Source: an uncultured Draconibacterium sp.
Lineage (GTDB): Bacteria > Bacteroidota > Bacteroidia > Bacteroidales > Prolixibacteraceae
Reading direction: 5' to 3'
Assembly: GCF_963676735.1 (NCBI RefSeq)
Contig: NZ_OY781464.1
Coordinates: forward strand, 4,497,001 to 4,561,000
Length of the DNA stretch: 64,000 nt
This document shows, piece by piece, positions 62,570-64,000 of this stretch; the first letter of the stretch is position 1, and every line of letters begins with the position of its first letter. The position numbers were made by a program, and so were the translations under genes. The notes under the pieces are model-generated. The model worked only from the letters and a program-made list of their open reading frames with translations, did no database searches and was not told the DNA's origin.

Positions 62570-64000
62570 TTAGTCTCCAATGTATTCTACCCAATCGTAA
62601 TCGGCTTTTGCTGTTGCAACTTTACCGTTTCCTGTGGCATACAACCCGAAATAAACCCCGGTAAATCCGCCAACCGTTTCTGTACTCAGGTAACGACTGT
62701 CTACTTTTTCAATTTCCCGGTAATCGTTGTCACCCTGTGCATATAAAAAAGCATAAGTACTGGTTTCGCCTTGTATCCGAAGCTTTACAGGGCCGGGTTT
62801 TAGTGCCGTTTTTTCCGATTTATAGGTTAGCGAGCCAAATTTTAATTGAACCTGCAGGTAACGTTGTTCGGCTTCTCCGCTTACCATAAGGTTGAAATGC
62901 GTACCATTGTTTAGCAGAACTATCCCTGCTTCTTCGTTGGTGGAATTGGGATTAAATTCAAGTTGTGTGCTTACCGTAAAATTTAAGTCGGTGAGCCTTT
63001 TCCCTATAAACGTTGAGGAGTGTTGCGTTGAAATTGTTTGCGCATCGCCCTTTAAGCGCAAGTAACCCGGCCGTTCGGTAAGCGAGTAATTCGTTGAGTT
63101 TGGTAGCTGAATATAGTTCCACTCCAGGTCAAGTGTTTCGGTGTCAAAATTAATTTTTGAAGGCTTTTCGGCTTTTGTTTGCAGAGGCAGAGTGGGGCAG
63201 GTCATTTTTTCGGTAGCAGTGCCGTTGCCGTTAACCACAGGCCATCCGTTTTTGGGCCAGGTAACGGGAGCCAGACAGGTTTCGCGACCCAGTAAATGAT
63301 GCACCGGATAAGAAATACTTCGGTATCCATGAAACAGAAGCCAAAACGATCCATCGTGTGCCTGCACCATATCGGCGTGGCCAACCCCCTGAATGGGATT
63401 GCCTTGTGCAGCAGCATTGGCATGTGCCAAAATAGGATTGGCAGGGTTAGTAATGTACGGGCCCCAAATGCTGTTGCTGCGCGCAATGGTAACGTGGTGC
63501 GCTTCTTCTGTTCCGCCTTCTGAAGCCATCAGGTAGTAATAGCCATCTTTTTTATAAATGTGCGGTCCTTCGGGGTAACGGCCACCGGTTCCGTGCCACA
63601 CCTTTTTTCCTTCGTTTAGTACCTTGCCTGTTTTCAGGTCAATTTCATACAGTTTAAATTCACTTGAAATAATGTAGCTTCTCCCATCTTCATCCCAAAA
63701 CAAATCGGGATCAATTCCGCCAACTTCAATAAACACCGGATCGCTCCAGGGGCCGGCCGGATTGGTTGCGGTTACATAAAAATTACCACGTGGTTCGCCA
63801 AACGATGTGGTTATCATGTAAAAAGTTCCTTCGTGGTAACGAATGGTAGCTGCAAAAATATTCAGGCTTTTGTTTAGCTGCTCTTTGCGGTGAATACAGT
63901 GCCCGATTTGTTCCCAGTTTACCAAATCGTTGCTGTGAAACACGGGCACTCCCGGATAATACTCAAAAGTGCTGGTGATGAGGTAATAATCGTTGCCAAC
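62570..64000 (-). CDS. GH43-family glycosidase, N-terminus outside window
   Basis: At least 477 residues; the frame is open through base 64000 (VGNDYYLITSTFEYYPG precedes the part starting at 63949), so the N-terminus is missing. Five-bladed propeller with the pKa-modulating Asp in DPDLFWDEDG, the general acid Glu in RYPEGPHIYKK and GHADMVQAHDG; then a C-terminal beta-sandwich (about 200 residues, FDTETLDLEWNYIQLPN, SSTFIGKRLTD) of the DUF1349/GH43 C2 type. This layout is that of beta-xylosidases and arabinofuranosidases of GH43. It lies outside the island and converges on the ABC operon. Confidence 0.9.
   Translation of the reverse strand, partial: VGNDYYLITSTFEYYPGVPVFHSNDLVNWEQIGHCIHRKEQLNKSLNIFAATIRYHEGTFYMITTSFGEPRGNFYVTATNPAGPWSDPVFIEVGGIDPDLFWDEDGRSYIISSEFKLYEIDLKTGKVLNEGKKVWHGTGGRYPEGPHIYKKDGYYYLMASEGGTEEAHHVTIARSNSIWGPYITNPANPILAHANAAAQGNPIQGVGHADMVQAHDGSFWLLFHGYRSISYPVHHLLGRETCLAPVTWPKNGWPVVNGNGTATEKMTCPTLPLQTKAEKPSKINFDTETLDLEWNYIQLPNSTNYSLTERPGYLRLKGDAQTISTQHSSTFIGKRLTDLNFTVSTQLEFNPNSTNEEAGIVLLNNGTHFNLMVSGEAEQRYLQVQLKFGSLTYKSEKTALKPGPVKLRIQGETSTYAFLYAQGDNDYREIEKVDSRYLSTETVGGFTGVYFGLYATGNGKVATAKADYDWVEYIGD

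Noticed and set aside
1..64000. CRISPR arrays, rRNA genes, intact prophage or insertion sequences
   Set aside because: No regular spaced repeats, no rRNA-like sequence, no phage structural genes and no transposase were recognized on reading both strands.

Overview
The window looks like a chromosomal segment of a member of the Bacteroidota, most likely order Marinilabiliales or a close relative. Grounds: low GC; a SusC/SusD pair with a hybrid two-component regulator; many lipoprotein and Sec signals; promoters of the Bacteroidota type (TAnnTTTG at -7); an ECF sigma factor with a FecR-like anti-sigma factor; and families typical of the phylum (DUF4175-like protein, IntDOT-type integrase). No rRNA and no CRISPR array were seen.

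Left part, 1-26.7 kb, is core chromosome. On the minus strand come an Rrf2 regulator (cut by the window edge), a LutB-like protein, RpiB and a flippase. A secreted glutamine cyclotransferase is divergent from them, followed by RuvB with a single-domain response regulator. A plus-strand operon (10.0-16.2 kb) holds an anti-sigma-type ATPase, YbeY, MnmG, Apt, UvrC and MnmA, preceded by a giant DUF4175-like coiled-coil membrane protein. Then on the minus strand lie RsgA, threonine dehydrogenase, a LolE-like permease and RbfA. Three parS-like ParB sites (12752, 17301, 18977) suggest that the replication origin is near. At 20.2-25.0 kb sits an ECF sigma/FecR operon whose downstream genes are not TonB receptors: one codes for an STN domain fused to a double-DTG aspartic protease and a PDZ domain, the other for an STN plus carboxypeptidase-regulatory-domain protein.

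Middle part, 26.7-58.7 kb, is a genomic island inserted at a tRNA-Leu(CAA) gene. The 3' end of the tRNA is repeated directly 32 kb away (26684 and 58682), and a broken tyrosine integrase lies beside the tRNA. The cargo is one polysaccharide utilization locus (PUL): HTCS regulator, GH88, SusC, SusD, sulfatase, GH31, GH2, a heparinase II/III-fold protein (candidate polysaccharide lyase), three GH29 fucosidases, one GH95 and a UroD-fold protein. The likely target is a fucose-rich, uronic-acid-containing, probably sulfated polysaccharide. The putative lyase would cut the backbone at uronic acids, GH88 would remove the resulting unsaturated uronate, the fucosidases and sulfatase would strip branches, and SusCD would import the oligomers. 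A Fic protein with striking palindromes at both ends lies near the right end of the island.

Right part, 58.7-64 kb, has a three-gene operon (NEW3-domain membrane protein, ABC ATPase, ABC-2 permease) with strong Shine-Dalgarno sequences, unusual for this phylum. A GH43 enzyme is cut by the window edge.
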